DNA of 64,000 nucleotides from Pempheris klunzingeri (taxonomy: Eukaryota > Chordata > Actinopteri > Acropomatiformes > Pempheridae), in the NCBI RefSeq assembly GCF_042242105.1, contig NC_092019.1, forward strand, positions 13,140,328 to 13,204,327. Reading direction: 5' to 3'. Position numbers and translations under genes: made by a program. The notes below the pieces were generated by a model. The model had not been told where the DNA came from and made no database searches. It saw only the letters and a list, made by a program, of their open reading frames with translations. Shown here one piece after another: positions 33,539 through 45,407 of this stretch. How positions within the stretch are numbered: position 1 is the stretch's first letter; every line of letters begins with the position of its first letter.

Positions 33539-35464
33539 TTACCCGTTGTTTTCTGAGCCATGAGAAGTTTGGTGCTGAAGAAACGTCTCCAAGCATGAGA
33601 ATGTTTCTGTGCACTCAGTGCATTCATAAAGAACCTCTGAAGAGTCTCCTTTATTATTTTGAGCATGGTCCATATAGTCATCCTCTATGTCCTCTGCATT
33701 ACCCTTTTCAAGGGCATGGTCCCCACTGGAACCAGTGCCATGACATGTTTGTCCAACATCACCTGCTTCTCCTGTGTTTGGGTGATTTTGGAGGTGAAGC
33801 TCGAGGGATGCAGAATTCCTAAATTCAGCTGGACACCTGGGGCACTTACTAGGTTCCTTTTTGTGATAGCGCAAGTGCCGTTGGTACACGCATAACAGTC
33901 CAAATCTCTTTCCACATTCCTGACATTTGTAGTTAACCCGGCCCGCTTTTCCTGATTGTTTCCCCTTTGGATGCTCATCTGGTGATGCCGATTGTTCATT
34001 GTCAGAAGAGCTCTTGGTTTTCTCATCAGGAGAACTTGGGATTTTCTCACCATTAAGAGAATTGGGGGGAGGGCCATTTTGTGGATTTGTGTACAAGTGT
34101 TTCAAACCTGGTTTCTTTTCCAATTCAGCTTTGTGGTACATGGCTACATGCCTTCTCAAGTCACAGCGTTGTGGAAAATGTCTACCACAAAATATACATG
34201 TGTGCATAGTACCCTTATGGTATCTCATGTGCCGCGATAAACTACTAGAATGATTAAAGACACGGTGACAGTGCTTGCAAGGATGCAACTTGCCATTGGG
34301 GTTACTCCCTCTTCTACGCCTGCCTTTAGGCTGTATTCTTCGCTTAAAAGCTTTTTGTGATTCTTCATTCAACTGATCTATTTCCTCCTGAGTTTGATGT
34401 GTGAGATGGTGCTCCTTAAGAGCTGTTAACTTTTGGAAACGATCCCCACATAAACCACATCTATATGGTGTAAAAGAGTATTCAGTTTCAATGTCACCGC
34501 TAGTATCCCTAAAGATTTTACTATCCCCATTCTTAACATCAATAGAGGAGCCATTGCTGTAGCAATTTTCATATGGTTCTTCCATGTTTTTAGAGTTCAC
34601 TTCAATTTCAATTTCAGATGCAAAAGTATCAGGCTCTTTTCCTTTGCAATGGTACTGTGAATGTGTCTGAAAATCTGACATCCAGAAGAAATTCAACTTG
34701 CACTTTCTACAAGGATAGGTTTTCTCAAACTTTTTTTCCTGTTTATTCTCAGATTTACCTAATGCTGTAGTCTTTGGGGAGAGGTGGTTTTCTTTTTGAT
34801 GAGCATTCAGTGCATCTACTTTAAGGAATCGCTTACCACATTGACCACAACAGTGAAACCTTTCACTGGCATGGTCCTGAAGGTGTTTCTTAAGGTCCTG
34901 TCTACCTTCAAAGATCTTACAGCACAAAGTACACTTGTAACCTCGCTCTGTGTTTCGATACTGCTGGTGACGATGTAAACTCTGCAAGCTGTTAAAGGAT
35001 CTACTACATATTTCACAACGGTAATGACCCTGACGAGACTTCTCCAAGTTCAAGTCTGATGGCCTTGGCCTGAACACATCTCTGTAAGGAGAAGTCTGGG
35101 GTCTTAGAGTTGGCGACACTGGCTTGATTTGGGATGGGAAATGCGACGGCAGGACTCCAGGAGATACCGGTTTTACAGATGAATGTGACTGCACCAAGCC
35201 ATTCACAACTGTCAGTGTACCATTCTCTTGTAGCACGTATTCTCGAGGGATTTCAAGTCCATTAGATGAGCCATCAAAGGAAAATGACTCCAGAGGTCCA
35301 TGACTTGCCATGTGGGCCAACACATTAGAGTACTGGCTGAACCCATCACCACACTCAGTGCAGATGAAGGTACTTGATTCTCCAACCAATGGTGTTGAGG
35401 CAACAGTATTCATTGATTTCTGATTTTCCATGATGAAATTATTTTGTCCATGTGCTGATGGCAT
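33539..35464 (-). CDS. C2H2 zinc-finger protein, 11 fingers, single coding exon
   Basis: Predicted nuclear DNA-binding protein of 641 residues. The start is placed at the ATG at 35464 (MPSAHGQNNFIMENQ) because an acceptor-like 'ttttactcctacttgcag' ends just before it, with the exon beginning at 35475. The open frame runs further upstream only through a GTG. A second Met 12 residues on is an alternative start. Fingers in order begin FICTEC, YRCEIC (last His missing, so degenerate), YKCTLC, FHCCGQC, YPCRKC, YRCGLC, HPCKHC, HTCIFC, YKCQEC, SKCPRC and YECTEC. Between them are low-complexity linkers rich in Ser, Pro and Lys, including a basic KGRRRRGS stretch that could be a nuclear signal. No KRAB, BTB or SCAN domain is present. 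The family is not identified. The likely promoter and exon 1 are 7.5 kb upstream. Confidence 0.88.
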   Translation of the reverse strand: MPSAHGQNNFIMENQKSMNTVASTPLVGESSTFICTECGDGFSQYSNVLAHMASHGPLESFSFDGSSNGLEIPREYVLQENGTLTVVNGLVQSHSSVKPVSPGVLPSHFPSQIKPVSPTLRPQTSPYRDVFRPRPSDLNLEKSRQGHYRCEICSRSFNSLQSLHRHQQYRNTERGYKCTLCCKIFEGRQDLKKHLQDHASERFHCCGQCGKRFLKVDALNAHQKENHLSPKTTALGKSENKQEKKFEKTYPCRKCKLNFFWMSDFQTHSQYHCKGKEPDTFASEIEIEVNSKNMEEPYENCYSNGSSIDVKNGDSKIFRDTSGDIETEYSFTPYRCGLCGDRFQKLTALKEHHLTHQTQEEIDQLNEESQKAFKRRIQPKGRRRRGSNPNGKLHPCKHCHRVFNHSSSLSRHMRYHKGTMHTCIFCGRHFPQRCDLRRHVAMYHKAELEKKPGLKHLYTNPQNGPPPNSLNGEKIPSSPDEKTKSSSDNEQSASPDEHPKGKQSGKAGRVNYKCQECGKRFGLLCVYQRHLRYHKKEPSKCPRCPAEFRNSASLELHLQNHPNTGEAGDVGQTCHGTGSSGDHALEKGNAEDIEDDYMDHAQNNKGDSSEVLYECTECTETFSCLETFLQHQTSHGSENNG

Positions 35465-35475
35465 CACTTTCTGAT

Positions 35476-38280
35476 CTGCAAGTAGGAGTAAAACTCTATC
35501 CAGGCACTCATAAAATTGGTTTCCATGTGGGAAGTATGTCCACACTCTGGTTCTAAAAAGATGTCCTTATGAGCTGAATGTTCACTCCTCTGCTGCAGTT
35601 TTTGGTGTTGTGTCAGCACCTAGGGGAATTGGACAAAAAAAAGAATTATCAAACCATTGATGCCCAAGTTTGTTTAACGGAATTTCAAAATATGCCAGAT
35701 TACTAGTGCTACTTTGCATTCATTTCAATTAACCTGAGCCCAGTCTGATGATGCCTGTTGACCAATTCAGCCTGACTACAGGTTTAACCTGCCTTACTGA
35801 GGTTGTGTCTCGACAGTTCACTTTGTGCACCAGATATAGATGTTTGATGAAGCCGTGTTGTTTTGGAGCACTACAAGCAGGTACTGCCATTTTCATGCGC
35901 CCAAGCAAAATGACAAAATCTTGTTAGCATTATGCTCAGTTTTTTTTGTGGAAATGAAGTTAAAAATTTGATTCCTCAGTGAAGCTGTATATTTTGTGAA
36001 TGTTTAGAGGTTTGCTAGCTTGTGGTTACAGTGTTTTTGTAGCAGACAAATGTCAAATGTTGGAGCTTCCAATTTCTAGTGCCCCAAGCAAGATTTTTGG
36101 TGCTATTGGTGCTATTATTTGTTTGTCACAAGAAATATGCAAAATCTTACCCATGTTGATTTTATTGCAATTTGCCTATTGCCCAAATTCTGATTTGTGC
36201 TTTCCAACTCTGGTTGATGTTTTGGTAAACCCCATTTTAAAGTCTTAAGTTAGGACAAGCATTACCATCTCTTCTACTGTGAACACATGTGCCTTTTAAT
36301 CTCCTTCAACCACCTATTCAACTCATGTCTTCTTACAGAACAAAAATGTTGTCCCTTTGAAGAACTGCTGGCCCAATTCCAGTCCTCCTCAAGTTGGAGC
36401 CTGATCACCAGTGAGACACTGATCTGGTATGCTAAATTGGCATCAGCACCAGTAGTAGCAGTGGATCAGGCATTGGTTCTGATGTCATCGAGCAAGATTG
36501 GATGCAGTTTTTTTGTCAATGCTTCACTGCCAAATTCACTGTTTCCACTGTGAGTTGCATTCAGTCAATGCGAGCCATCAATTCTAGTTTTAGCACCACA
36601 GCCCTCGCTGGCCTCATGTGACTTAACAATTATTCTAATGCATTGTGCACAGCAATGTTAACATGTTCTACATTTGGGAAAGAGAGTGCACTAGTTTTGG
36701 GTTGATACTCAATATTAAAAGATATCCTGAGTTGAGGTATAGGAGTTGGGATGTAAAAAGTTAGATGGGTGCATCCATACTGACCACTAGTCTGTGGGTA
36801 CTGGCTTTTGAGCATAATTTACATTCTCCAATTCTGCCATCCTCAACTTAAAGCAACTGGGAATTCCATACTCAACACTGTCCCAAAGCATATATGATTT
36901 TTGGTAATTACAGTCATCTGGTTAAGCAGAATCAACGAGACAGCCCATAGGGAATCACCTAGGCTTAGCTGAGCAGCTTTGTGCACTGCAGATCCCATTT
37001 GCCCATCTCCTCCCTGACAGCAAACTGCCACATCAGTGCACAGACACAGAGGTGGTCTGAGCAGTGCAGTGCATAGTAATGTGGAACTTTGAGACTGCAA
37101 TTTCTTTGAAACATCTTCAATCTGAGCTTCTGAATGGACTTTTCACTGCTTTAAGACAATCAACACAGTGAATCTGTGTAACAAGGTCAACAGTACCTGT
37201 GATTCTTCATTGATATTTTCAAAGTAAAGATGACAATGTTGGAAAAACAAGAATCAACAGCCAGAGCTGCAGTTCTGCAGTGGAGCCAAACAAGCACACC
37301 TCAAACATGTAATCAGGGTAACTACCCTCTTTAATTTTGCCTTGCTGTCCTATGGAAAACCACTCATGCTGTGCCAGGACATCTTGAATGGCTGCAGTTT
37401 CAAATGGCTCTGAACAGCTGGCCACCAAACCCTTATGGCAAAAGGCATAACTATGTATTTTAGACCTAAAAATGGTGAAGCTAAAACAGGGTGTTAAGCT
37501 CCTCTTTAACAATCCTATTTGTCACTGGTAGAGTGCTCTACCATCCACAAAGGACATTACCAGTCAGAAGTACCTGAGAGTAGACCCCTGCATTACCCGA
37601 CTCAGACACACCCAAGCCTCTCATGGCTCTTTCAGACCAATATTAGCTGCGTTTCCACCTCATTTACCTGTTACTAGTCCTAGGAAGAAAGAGAAAGAAA
37701 GGGGCACAGAGAGAGAGAGCATTTTGATCGTGTGATGTAGAGATTGAATGAAGAGAGGGAGTGGATGTTAGCATGAACAAAGCATCAAATCAGAGAAATG
37801 TTATTTTCTGATTGCAGTTATATTCTAAAGCAAAAACATGTCCACATGTCTGCACATCCTTACAGGGCGGTGTCAAATTGCCACATTTTTGTGTGAATGT
37901 ATTCAAAGCGAAGCTTCATCCTACCACTGACGTCTCTCCTCTGCCAGTGTAGCTCAGACCTGCAGAGACAGAGCAGAGGAACCAAGCCCCCCGGTAGTGC
38001 ACCAGGTTTTGAAGCTGGCAGAGCCATCTAACCTGGTTGCCACATTCTAATACCGTTTCAAAATGGTGGCTGAAATAAAGTGCTGCAAGTACCAATCAGA
38101 AATGTTCAGCGCTGCATGCCCTGCCCCCAAAGTTCCAGTACTTCTGGATTGTATCATAGTGTAAGTATTACCCTCCCGAGCATGGATATAACTCTTAAAC
38201 TAGAAACATTCATATCCATTAATGAGTTTAAGAGTATCATAAAGAATGCAGTGAAGGAGGAATGTCACTGTTTTTCTTGA
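35476..38280. other. Presumed intron 1 of the 11-finger gene, proximal part
   Basis: Nothing is recognised beyond scattered short open frames. A second acceptor-like site on the minus strand ('ccaattcccctag' before GTGCTG, near 35621) could mark an extra 5'UTR exon. Confidence 0.35.
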
Positions 38281-38289
38281 GAGACCACT

Positions 38290-38470
38290 ATCCTTAATGT
38301 CAATCTGTTTTATTGTTTATTTTCTATTTGTGTGTCATGTATTTGTGTATCATGTATCTGGATTTTGTATGGCTGCTACCTTGGCCAGGTCTCCCTTGTA
38401 AAAGAGATTTCTGATCTCAAAAGGGACTTCCTGGTTAAATAAAAGTAAAATAAATAAAATAAAAATAATG
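38290..38470 (+). mobile_element. LINE 3'-end fragment with A-rich tail
   Basis: The string 'ggccaggtctcccttgtaaa' followed by 'agagatttctgatctcaaaa', 'gggacttcctggttaaataa' and an (ATAAA)n tail is the familiar 3' end of a teleost LINE. I cannot assign the clade. The A-rich tail marks its 3' end on the plus strand. Confidence 0.65.
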
Positions 38471-40470
38471 TCCCCAGAGCTTTTAGACCCTGGTCCCTGG
38501 GTTGGAAACACAATGAGCTCCTCCAAAGGGCCCTAGTCCATGGGGAAAGTTCCTGTGATGGTAATGCTGCCATAGTGTTCCAAACCCATGAGCAGTCTAA
38601 CTAGGTCAACCCACATTATCCAGCCTGACTTCATAACGAAAAACTGGGCTGAATGCAAAGTTAATAGGCATTTCTATGAGTAAGTCTAACAGATCCTGAT
38701 ATGTTCTACATTTGTAACCAAACACTATACTAAAATGTCATGGAGGGAGTGTGTGTGTGCAGGAGAGTTAATGTGCAACTGAGAGACTTTTAGGTAATGT
38801 AAGGCTACATAATGTTATGTAATTCTGTGGTTTAGCAAAGAAAAAATACAAGAAAACAGTACTGACAGACCATATGTTAGGTAGTGTCTAAGCTAGAAAA
38901 GCAAGGCCACCGAGAGGCTTCTTATAACTCTGAACGAGATACTGGGTACCATGGCTGAGATGCAAACATCTCTTTATGGCGAGAAATGGAAAAATACCAC
39001 TGTTGACTAACTGATATTAACCACATAGTCAAAGCTGTAAGGTCTACTAAATATTACCTTGAGGGGGATACATGCAATCGATGACTGTATATATACAGTG
39101 AAGTCCTGCACAGATCAACTTGCTCCAACTTTGCTGCTGTACCATAGAACCATTCAGACAGCATTGCATGATTTCACTCGGGACTCGGGACAAATTTAGT
39201 TATGAAGTTGCCTTTGTGATAACACTTTCTGAGTCCTTGAAACTTTTTATCATGATAGGTGAAGTGGATTCATCATATGTTTTCTACACATTCTGGCCAT
39301 CTGTGTTGGTTAGAGTAGGGATTTTGAAAAAACTTGATCCGCTTCCAAGATGAATGAAGAAAGGAAATCGTTTGGGAGGTCAAAACTCCAACAACACCTG
39401 TGAAGGCTAAGGATGCCCCGATCAATTGGCCACCAATCATTATAAGACATTTGTTCTAAATAGTTTGATCGGTGATCTCTATAAAGGCAAACAAGAAGAG
39501 CCAATTAGCTGACACAAAACAGGACCAGTTGGATTGAGAGGCCATGTGCAATTTAGTGCTGAAGCCGGCGACAAGGAGGCAGCTATTGCATCCAGGTGGA
39601 CAGCTTAATAGAGGCATAGTGAGCTGATGCTTGTTTTTAGCCTTGAAGGCTACTGCAGCAGGCCTAGCAATCCAAAGTCCAGACCAGTCAAAATGAAGGA
39701 TTTTACCGAATAACACCCGAAAACTTCGAAAACAACCACTAAGACAATCCAGAGAGATGGAGGTCCCCCTAAATCCTCTATAATCCTTTGTTGTTATTAG
39801 ACTGGACTTTAGATGCTGTGTATACACGGCTGACGCTAGCCCACAGGGATGGACTACGAGCAGCCAATAAAACGGTCAAGATCTGCACCTGTGAGGACAG
39901 CAACTGAGAGAGTCCCTTGCTCAGGTCACACGCGCTGTCTGGTACTGCAGCAGGGCTTTATATTTTGACCAAAGTGGGTGGAGCAGGAGGCTCTGCCCCT
40001 GACACAGGCCCCACTACTCTGCTCCTCCTCTCCAGCCTCTCTACAAGCTTGCTCACGCTCTCAAAGCCCACCTTAGAGCTCAGCTCTAGGGTGAGGGTTT
40101 TGCCTGCCATGTCCACAAATACCGCCTCAGCTGGCTGATCTTAAGCCTCTGCACCTGCCTACCTGTTGTTAAGCACCATGTCCCCACCCTCCTCTCCACC
40201 CAGTGTTATCCTCCATACTCTACAACTACTCAACAATTAGGCTACCCTGTCATTAAACTTTCCTGAAACGAGTCCCTTCAGCAATACTGGTTTCTTTCCA
40301 CATCCTACACTTGCCATGAAGCTTCTTCAGGACCTACTTGTTGGTAATATATGCTAGCAGGCTGATGAAGGGCACCAGCTTGTCACTAAATTCTCTCACA
40401 TCCACTCTTTAAAACTTTTATAACTTTTGAACTCATATACAGAAATCTACTTACTATTAGTTGATAACAC
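38471..40470. other. Intronic segment with probable old DNA-element pieces
   Basis: 39408-39490 ('ggatgccccgatcaattggc', 'gatcggtgatctctataaa') resembles a common fish hAT-type MITE, but its ends are unclear. A short minus-strand frame near 39980-40110 (starting MAGKTLTLELSSKVGF) is unrecognised. Confidence 0.3.
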
Positions 40471-40482
40471 ATTAAATGGTAA

Positions 40483-40914
40483 ATGGTCTGTGTCAGTTTG
40501 CCCGAGCGGCGGAGGCGACCCATGAAGAAAAATCCAGGACTCAGAGAAGATGCACCTTCATATTTCCTTTATTTTAAATGTGCAGCACCAGGCCCCTCTC
40601 CAGCATGTGCCCCAGCTCAATCAAACCCAACAACAATCTCCCGGCACATAAACCACCATCTTAAATACCTGTCCCCATCAGGCACCTACCACCTGACCAG
40701 GAACTTACAAACCACAATAAATAAATACCACACATTTATACAACCCACATCTAACTGAATCTATATACTAAACAAATGTTAATCAACTAAACCTACACAA
40801 CCTATTTAATAAATACCCCCTAATTACCTTACACAATTATCTAAAACGAAACTCACTTATTTAAAGTTTGTAGGACTGCATATTGTTATTGCCATAACAA
40901 TATGCAGTCCTACA
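40483..40914 (-). mobile_element. Probable solo LTR, minus orientation, borders uncertain
   Basis: Read right to left, the block starts TGTAGGACTGC, carries TATA-like sites and an AATAAA about 100 bp from its end, and finishes ...AACTGACACA. This is the order expected of an LTR. No matching target duplication was found, so the family and the exact ends are unproven. It is a fossil without internal coding sequence. Confidence 0.4.
40869..40914. repeat. Perfect 21-bp-arm hairpin with 4-base loop
   Basis: Arms 40869-40889 and 40894-40914 are exact reverse complements with loop TGCC. The core is GTAGGACTGCATATTG. It sits at the outer edge of the LTR-like block. Confidence 0.9.
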
Positions 40915-42820
40915 CCTTTTTATATGTGAAGCCTACTTAACCCTATGTAGGGCTGAAGCATTTTTTTGTTATATTTGTTGAAATTCTCATAATGGTCCAA
41001 CAGCAATCAATGAATCACATTACAATGAATCCTGCATCTATGGCTGTCATAGGCCTGTAATACGGCCTTCCTGCCTGTCTACCAACGTACCTGCCAACCT
41101 ACACGCACCCTGTCTGTGCACTCACTGCGCATGTGCGGAGTCTTCCACAAGGCAAGGCAGACGTGCTGCTAAAGACAGCGAGCTAGTAGCACACGAGTGG
41201 CAGAGAAAGTGCAGCTCAAATTTGAACAGTGGCTCAGCAGCAGACTGTTTTAAGTTACACAGCATGAATCACACACACTAATATGAAGAACGAAAGCGCT
41301 CTGCGGCTCTCAACGGACTGTTGTTTTGTGAGCTAACAGCAAAAAGGACACCCACTGAGCCAAGCGGCCAGTAGCTATGAGCTAAAGGTAACATTGTGTT
41401 TGTGACAGCTATTTTGTTTTCATTTATTTGATTGTAGTATTTAATGGAGTTGTGTATTTGTTAGAATGAAAAGCTAAGAGAGGTTGTCAGTCAGTGGTCG
41501 TGTACAGAATGAACAAGGGACCCAGCCACAGAGCAGAGGACAGACAGTCTGGTTATCACTAGTGTGGACTCTTGTGGGAGAGGGGGGTGACTCTTGGTGG
41601 TCTAGTTAGTGACCCTGCCTTTAGATCAAAGTAAGTGCTCCTCAGCCAACTGAATGTCATGACAAGTATCTTTTTTTGTAAAGAGTGGATGGTCATCAGT
41701 AAAATTAAAACGCATTATAGGCGCATTATATTTGTTGGCACTGCTGATATCAGCACATGATTCGGGAGCTTTCAAAGTGACGGTGGACTAGACATGCAGA
41801 AGAAAAACATTTTTTCCATACATTTTAAAGAGCCATGTCTGTTGCTTGAGCCGTTAAGACTACATGAACAAGGCACAACAAATGCAGTTATCAACACAAT
41901 GCTTCATAGCAGAAAAAAATGTTGCTGCATTCATATTAATGTCATTGTACCTGGCAAAACACACAATCCCACTGATGCCAACTAGTTAAAAGATACACAC
42001 TGTCAACTGTCAGCACAAGAGACAGATGCACAGCCACAGACTCAAATACAACTTTTGGTGAAATCTGCCCAAGACACCACAGCTACCAAAAACTGCCCCT
42101 TTGCAATTCAAGTATGTGTGATGAAATGGCCCACACATGTGCTGTCAAGACTGATTTTCAGTCACACAAAAAACAAACAAAACAGAAAACCCACACACAC
42201 ACCATGCATAGCACAATCTTGAAAAGGCTACAATAGGCTAATAATGCAACAGTTAACACGCCACAGTGAGTCCCAAACTAATCCACAGCATCAGGATCAG
42301 GACTGATACAGATTATTGATAGACTAATATTGGCCATCTAAAGCCTGATTGATTTCTAACACTGAATTTGTGGGTCCCATCGGCTTTCAACCACTGCATT
42401 AGCTGGACAACAAAAATGCAACAACTAGCATATGATGACCAGTTCAATAAAATAATTCGGTTTGGAGGAAAACAAAATCAAAATATTTACTATATTTTTT
42501 TAGAAGTACCACAGGTGAAAATGTCTCAATGGTTATGGATCTATACGGAGATTTCCCCTTCGCTGTGTATGATCAGTAGTATCTGTACAAAGGATTTCAC
42601 AATAATCATAAACATAAAGGAGATGTATACAGCCAGGGGGCGTCTGCATCCCATACAAACAGACACCTATTGTAGTTTGGCAGTACATTAACGTTAGCCT
42701 AAAGCTAAGGTTAGATTTTGAAGAAGACAGATACACTGACAAAGGCTCCTTGAGAAAGACAAAGCTACAGACAGGCATAGAATATGAGCAGCTCACACAC
42801 TGATTCAACTTAATGTGAAG
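40915..42820. other. Intronic segment
   Basis: A CpG-containing stretch at 41100-41380 ('cactgcgcatgtgcggagtc' and following) could be the 5' part of an old DNA element. No coding frame is recognised elsewhere. Confidence 0.3.
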
Positions 42821-42973
42821 CCATGGGCTAATATTGTGATCAGACTGTAGCTAATGTTAGCTGCTGCTAGCTAACGCTACCTAGCAAGGGGAGAAAAGCA
42901 CTATGTTTTCAACACAAACACACATTTAGGAGTCAGACAGTTAGCTCAAACAGTCAGTTTAGACACAACTTAC

Positions 42974-43110
42974 CACACACGCAGTTACATCTCTCAATAC
43001 AGTGAATTAAATGCGCAGTGTCCCATTAATATCGCCCTGTGGCCGCTGACCGCTGTCGCAGGCCGGGGCTGGTTCTCTCGGACCTACGTAAGATGGTACC
43101 GACCATGACG
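42974..43110 (-). promoter_or_regulatory. Promoter and candidate noncoding exon 1 of the 11-finger gene
   Basis: This is a CpG-rich block (ccgctgtcgcaggccggggc) with a consensus CRE, TGACGTCA, at about 43108-43115 just upstream on the minus strand. A strong donor (GTGTG followed by gtaagttg) ends the exon at 42974. Flanking 42840-42890 is rich in gctagctaacg, common near fish transcription starts. It is the only promoter-like block upstream of 35464 before the receptor cluster, hence the assignment. Confidence 0.5.
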
Positions 43111-43139
43111 TCATGACGCACGCTGAACGTGCTTTTAGG

Positions 43140-44292
43140 AAATACAAAAAGGAAACTACAGTAAAACCGATGGAACACCTCTGGAAAACAAACATATGCA
43201 CTAGATTTTAAGTAACTAATTAGGCAACCAACCAAGTGAAGCACTTAATGCAGAGCTTTCTTCTCTGGTTTCTACAGGTTTTTGATTTTAAATCTTCAGT
43301 ATATATGGCTTTATTCTTCACGTTGAGGTGTATATTTGCTTTGGTCTGAGATGCTGAGATCATAGAGAGAGCCATTAAATTCTTTTTGGGGGGCAAAAAT
43401 ACCAAATCTAAAATGTGAGTATTTTCTGTCTTTTTTGACATCTCTGATAGTAAACTGGATATGTTTGGGATTTTTGACATTTGACATTGACATTGTAATT
43501 TTGAAAATTTTTTTTATCGACAAATAATAAATAAGAGAAAATCAAAGAAAAACTCACTCAACTTATAATGAAAATAATCTTTCATTTCAAATCTGAAATG
43601 AACAGCTCCCTCTATTGTCCAAATCTATAATAACAACAATAGAGGGTAAAAGTACATCCTATGATTGGGTACATGTTAGTTATCATAAATAATTTTCAGG
43701 AGTTACATCAGATGTGCTGTGTATGTGAAGGACACATAAATGTATTGCTCTTTTTTGTGTTTTGTGTAGTTATGTAGTGATGAGATGAACATCATGTCTG
43801 GAAAAACAGTCAAGTATGTATAATATTTTAATAATGGAAATAATGGTAACAACAAGAACCACAAGTGCTAAAAACAACAAAATAATCATTAACGTTGCTT
43901 ACATTAGAGGCCAATGTTATTTCAAAACATGCCATGTATACAAAATGTATGCAATACATAGAATAAATGGTCCTTTACATTTTTCCCATTTTCGTAGTTG
44001 ATCAATAGAAAATGAATTGGCAAAAGTTCTGTTTTGGGCCCAAAATGGCAAAAAATTCAACAGTTCTAGCTCCTAAAATGTGAATATTTTGTATTTTGTC
44101 TTTGTCTTTTTTGATAGTAAACTGGAAATCTTTGGATTTTTTGCTTTTTTCCAGCAAAACAAGATGCTTGAAGATGTCATCTGGGACTCTGGGAAACTGG
44201 GAAGGACAATTTACATGTGAAAAAAACTGCTGTAATCAAAATAATGTGCTATGTACAATTTCAATATTTGTTTCTTCATGTCATGGACACCC
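43140..44292 (-). other. Downstream flank of receptor A (modules S-F-S')
   Basis: No gene was found. It holds the cluster's recurrent modules: a copy of the 'tagtaaactgga' block (S) near 43380-43510, the F module near 43590-44020 ('tccaaatctataataac' and onward) and a second S block at 44030-44215 that is probably receptor A 3'UTR. The same order lies downstream of receptor B (47690-48520). Confidence 0.6.
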
Positions 44293-45393
44293 TTATACCT
44301 CAGTATTAAGAAGTGACTTGTCTTTACTCTCTGTGGTGTCCGTCAACTTTGTGTCTGAGCGAGAAACCTCTTCCTGGAAGGCAGTCTCTAAAACATTCAG
44401 GATGGATTTGCGGACTTTATCTTTGAAATCTTGGCCCATGAACACATACAGCAGTGGGTTCAGGCAACTATTGAGAAAGGCCAGACTGGTTGCTATGGGG
44501 TATCCGATATTGATGACGTGGTCTAATGTTTCAGTTTGATTATAAGGAATGTGATTTACCAACTCAATTAGACTCATGATGTGATAAGGAGCCCAGCACA
44601 GGAAGAATGTGGTGATAACTGCAGCGATGATCTTAAAGGGGCGACTTGACTGGCTGGCCAGGGTGCGATTTCTCCTCAGACGGTGGATTATTGCAGCATA
44701 ACAGGAGACAATGACAGTGAAGGGGACAACAAATGCCAGCAGGAAGCGGGTGATGGTCATAGCCTGATGACGAAACTGTCGCAGCAGATTCACAGACAGT
44801 GTTTCATTGTCATCAGAAAGGGCAAAGTTGTTGAAGCAACTGACGGTGCCATCATCATATGGAGCAGTGTCCCTGAAGATGAAATATGGAGCGCTGAGAA
44901 TCAGAGCGAATACCCAAACACCCAGACACACACAGGACGCTTTGCGTACACTTCTGTGGTTCCGAGCCCAGACAGGCCACACCACAGACACACATCTGTC
45001 CACACTGATCACCACCAGAATGTAGACACTGGTGAAGATGTTCAGAAAGGTTAAGCTGGAGTGCAGTTTGCACATGAACTTGCCAAATGGCCAGTGGAAA
45101 TCCAAAATCATGTACATCATGCTCAGGGGCCGGAGTGCTGCGAAGACAAAGTCGGCCACAGCAAGGTTGAGATGCCAGACTGTGTTCACTGTTTTCTTCA
45201 TCTTGAACCCGGTCACCCAGATAACCACTCCGTTCCCAAACACACCAAGAATGAAGACCAGGCAGTAAGCAATGATAGTGATAGTGTGGAGAGACTTCCT
45301 CAGCTCAGCATATTTGTCAACATACAAAGAGTAATTTTTTCCAGATACATCTGTTGTATTGTTGTTGTAGGAAGGGGTAGCATTCATCTCCAT
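44293..45393 (-). CDS. Receptor A: chemokine-like receptor 1 (chemerin receptor) type GPCR
   Basis: Class A GPCR of 366 residues, plasma membrane. The start is the ATG at 45393 (MEMNATPSY), 14 bases after the acceptor 'tttgccattgcag'. Seen: N-glycosylation sequons at N4, N11/N12 and N20; GN in TM1 at 54; D80 in TM2; Cys108-Cys186 for the TM3-ECL2 disulfide; DRC at 132-134 (the family has DRC, not DRY); CWAP at 266; NPLLY at 312; C-terminus ending TEV. The blocks FKMKKTVN, PVW.RNHRSVR, CFNNF and YVFMGQDFK match vertebrate CMKLR1. Known members bind chemerin or lipid mediators and signal through Gi; the ligand here is unknown. A differs from the other copies in TM2/ECL1 (ALRPLSMMYMILDF against AFLPLSVTYLALDF). 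Exon 1 appears to be at 47284. Confidence 0.92.
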   Translation of the reverse strand: MEMNATPSYNNNTTDVSGKNYSLYVDKYAELRKSLHTITIIAYCLVFILGVFGNGVVIWVTGFKMKKTVNTVWHLNLAVADFVFAALRPLSMMYMILDFHWPFGKFMCKLHSSLTFLNIFTSVYILVVISVDRCVSVVWPVWARNHRSVRKASCVCLGVWVFALILSAPYFIFRDTAPYDDGTVSCFNNFALSDDNETLSVNLLRQFRHQAMTITRFLLAFVVPFTVIVSCYAAIIHRLRRNRTLASQSSRPFKIIAAVITTFFLCWAPYHIMSLIELVNHIPYNQTETLDHVINIGYPIATSLAFLNSCLNPLLYVFMGQDFKDKVRKSILNVLETAFQEEVSRSDTKLTDTTESKDKSLLNTEV

Positions 45394-45407
45394 TATTGTC
45401 TTGAGAC

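Noticed and set aside
35465-35545. Upstream extension of the 11-finger protein (27 residues)
   Set aside because: It begins only at a GTG, has a stop just upstream and spans a good splice acceptor ending at 35476.
39456-39827. 123-codon minus-strand open frame
   Set aside because: No recognised domain and it partly overlaps a MITE-like sequence.
40483-40758. 91-codon open frame in the A/C-rich block
   Set aside because: The block is organised like an LTR and the frame is low-complexity.
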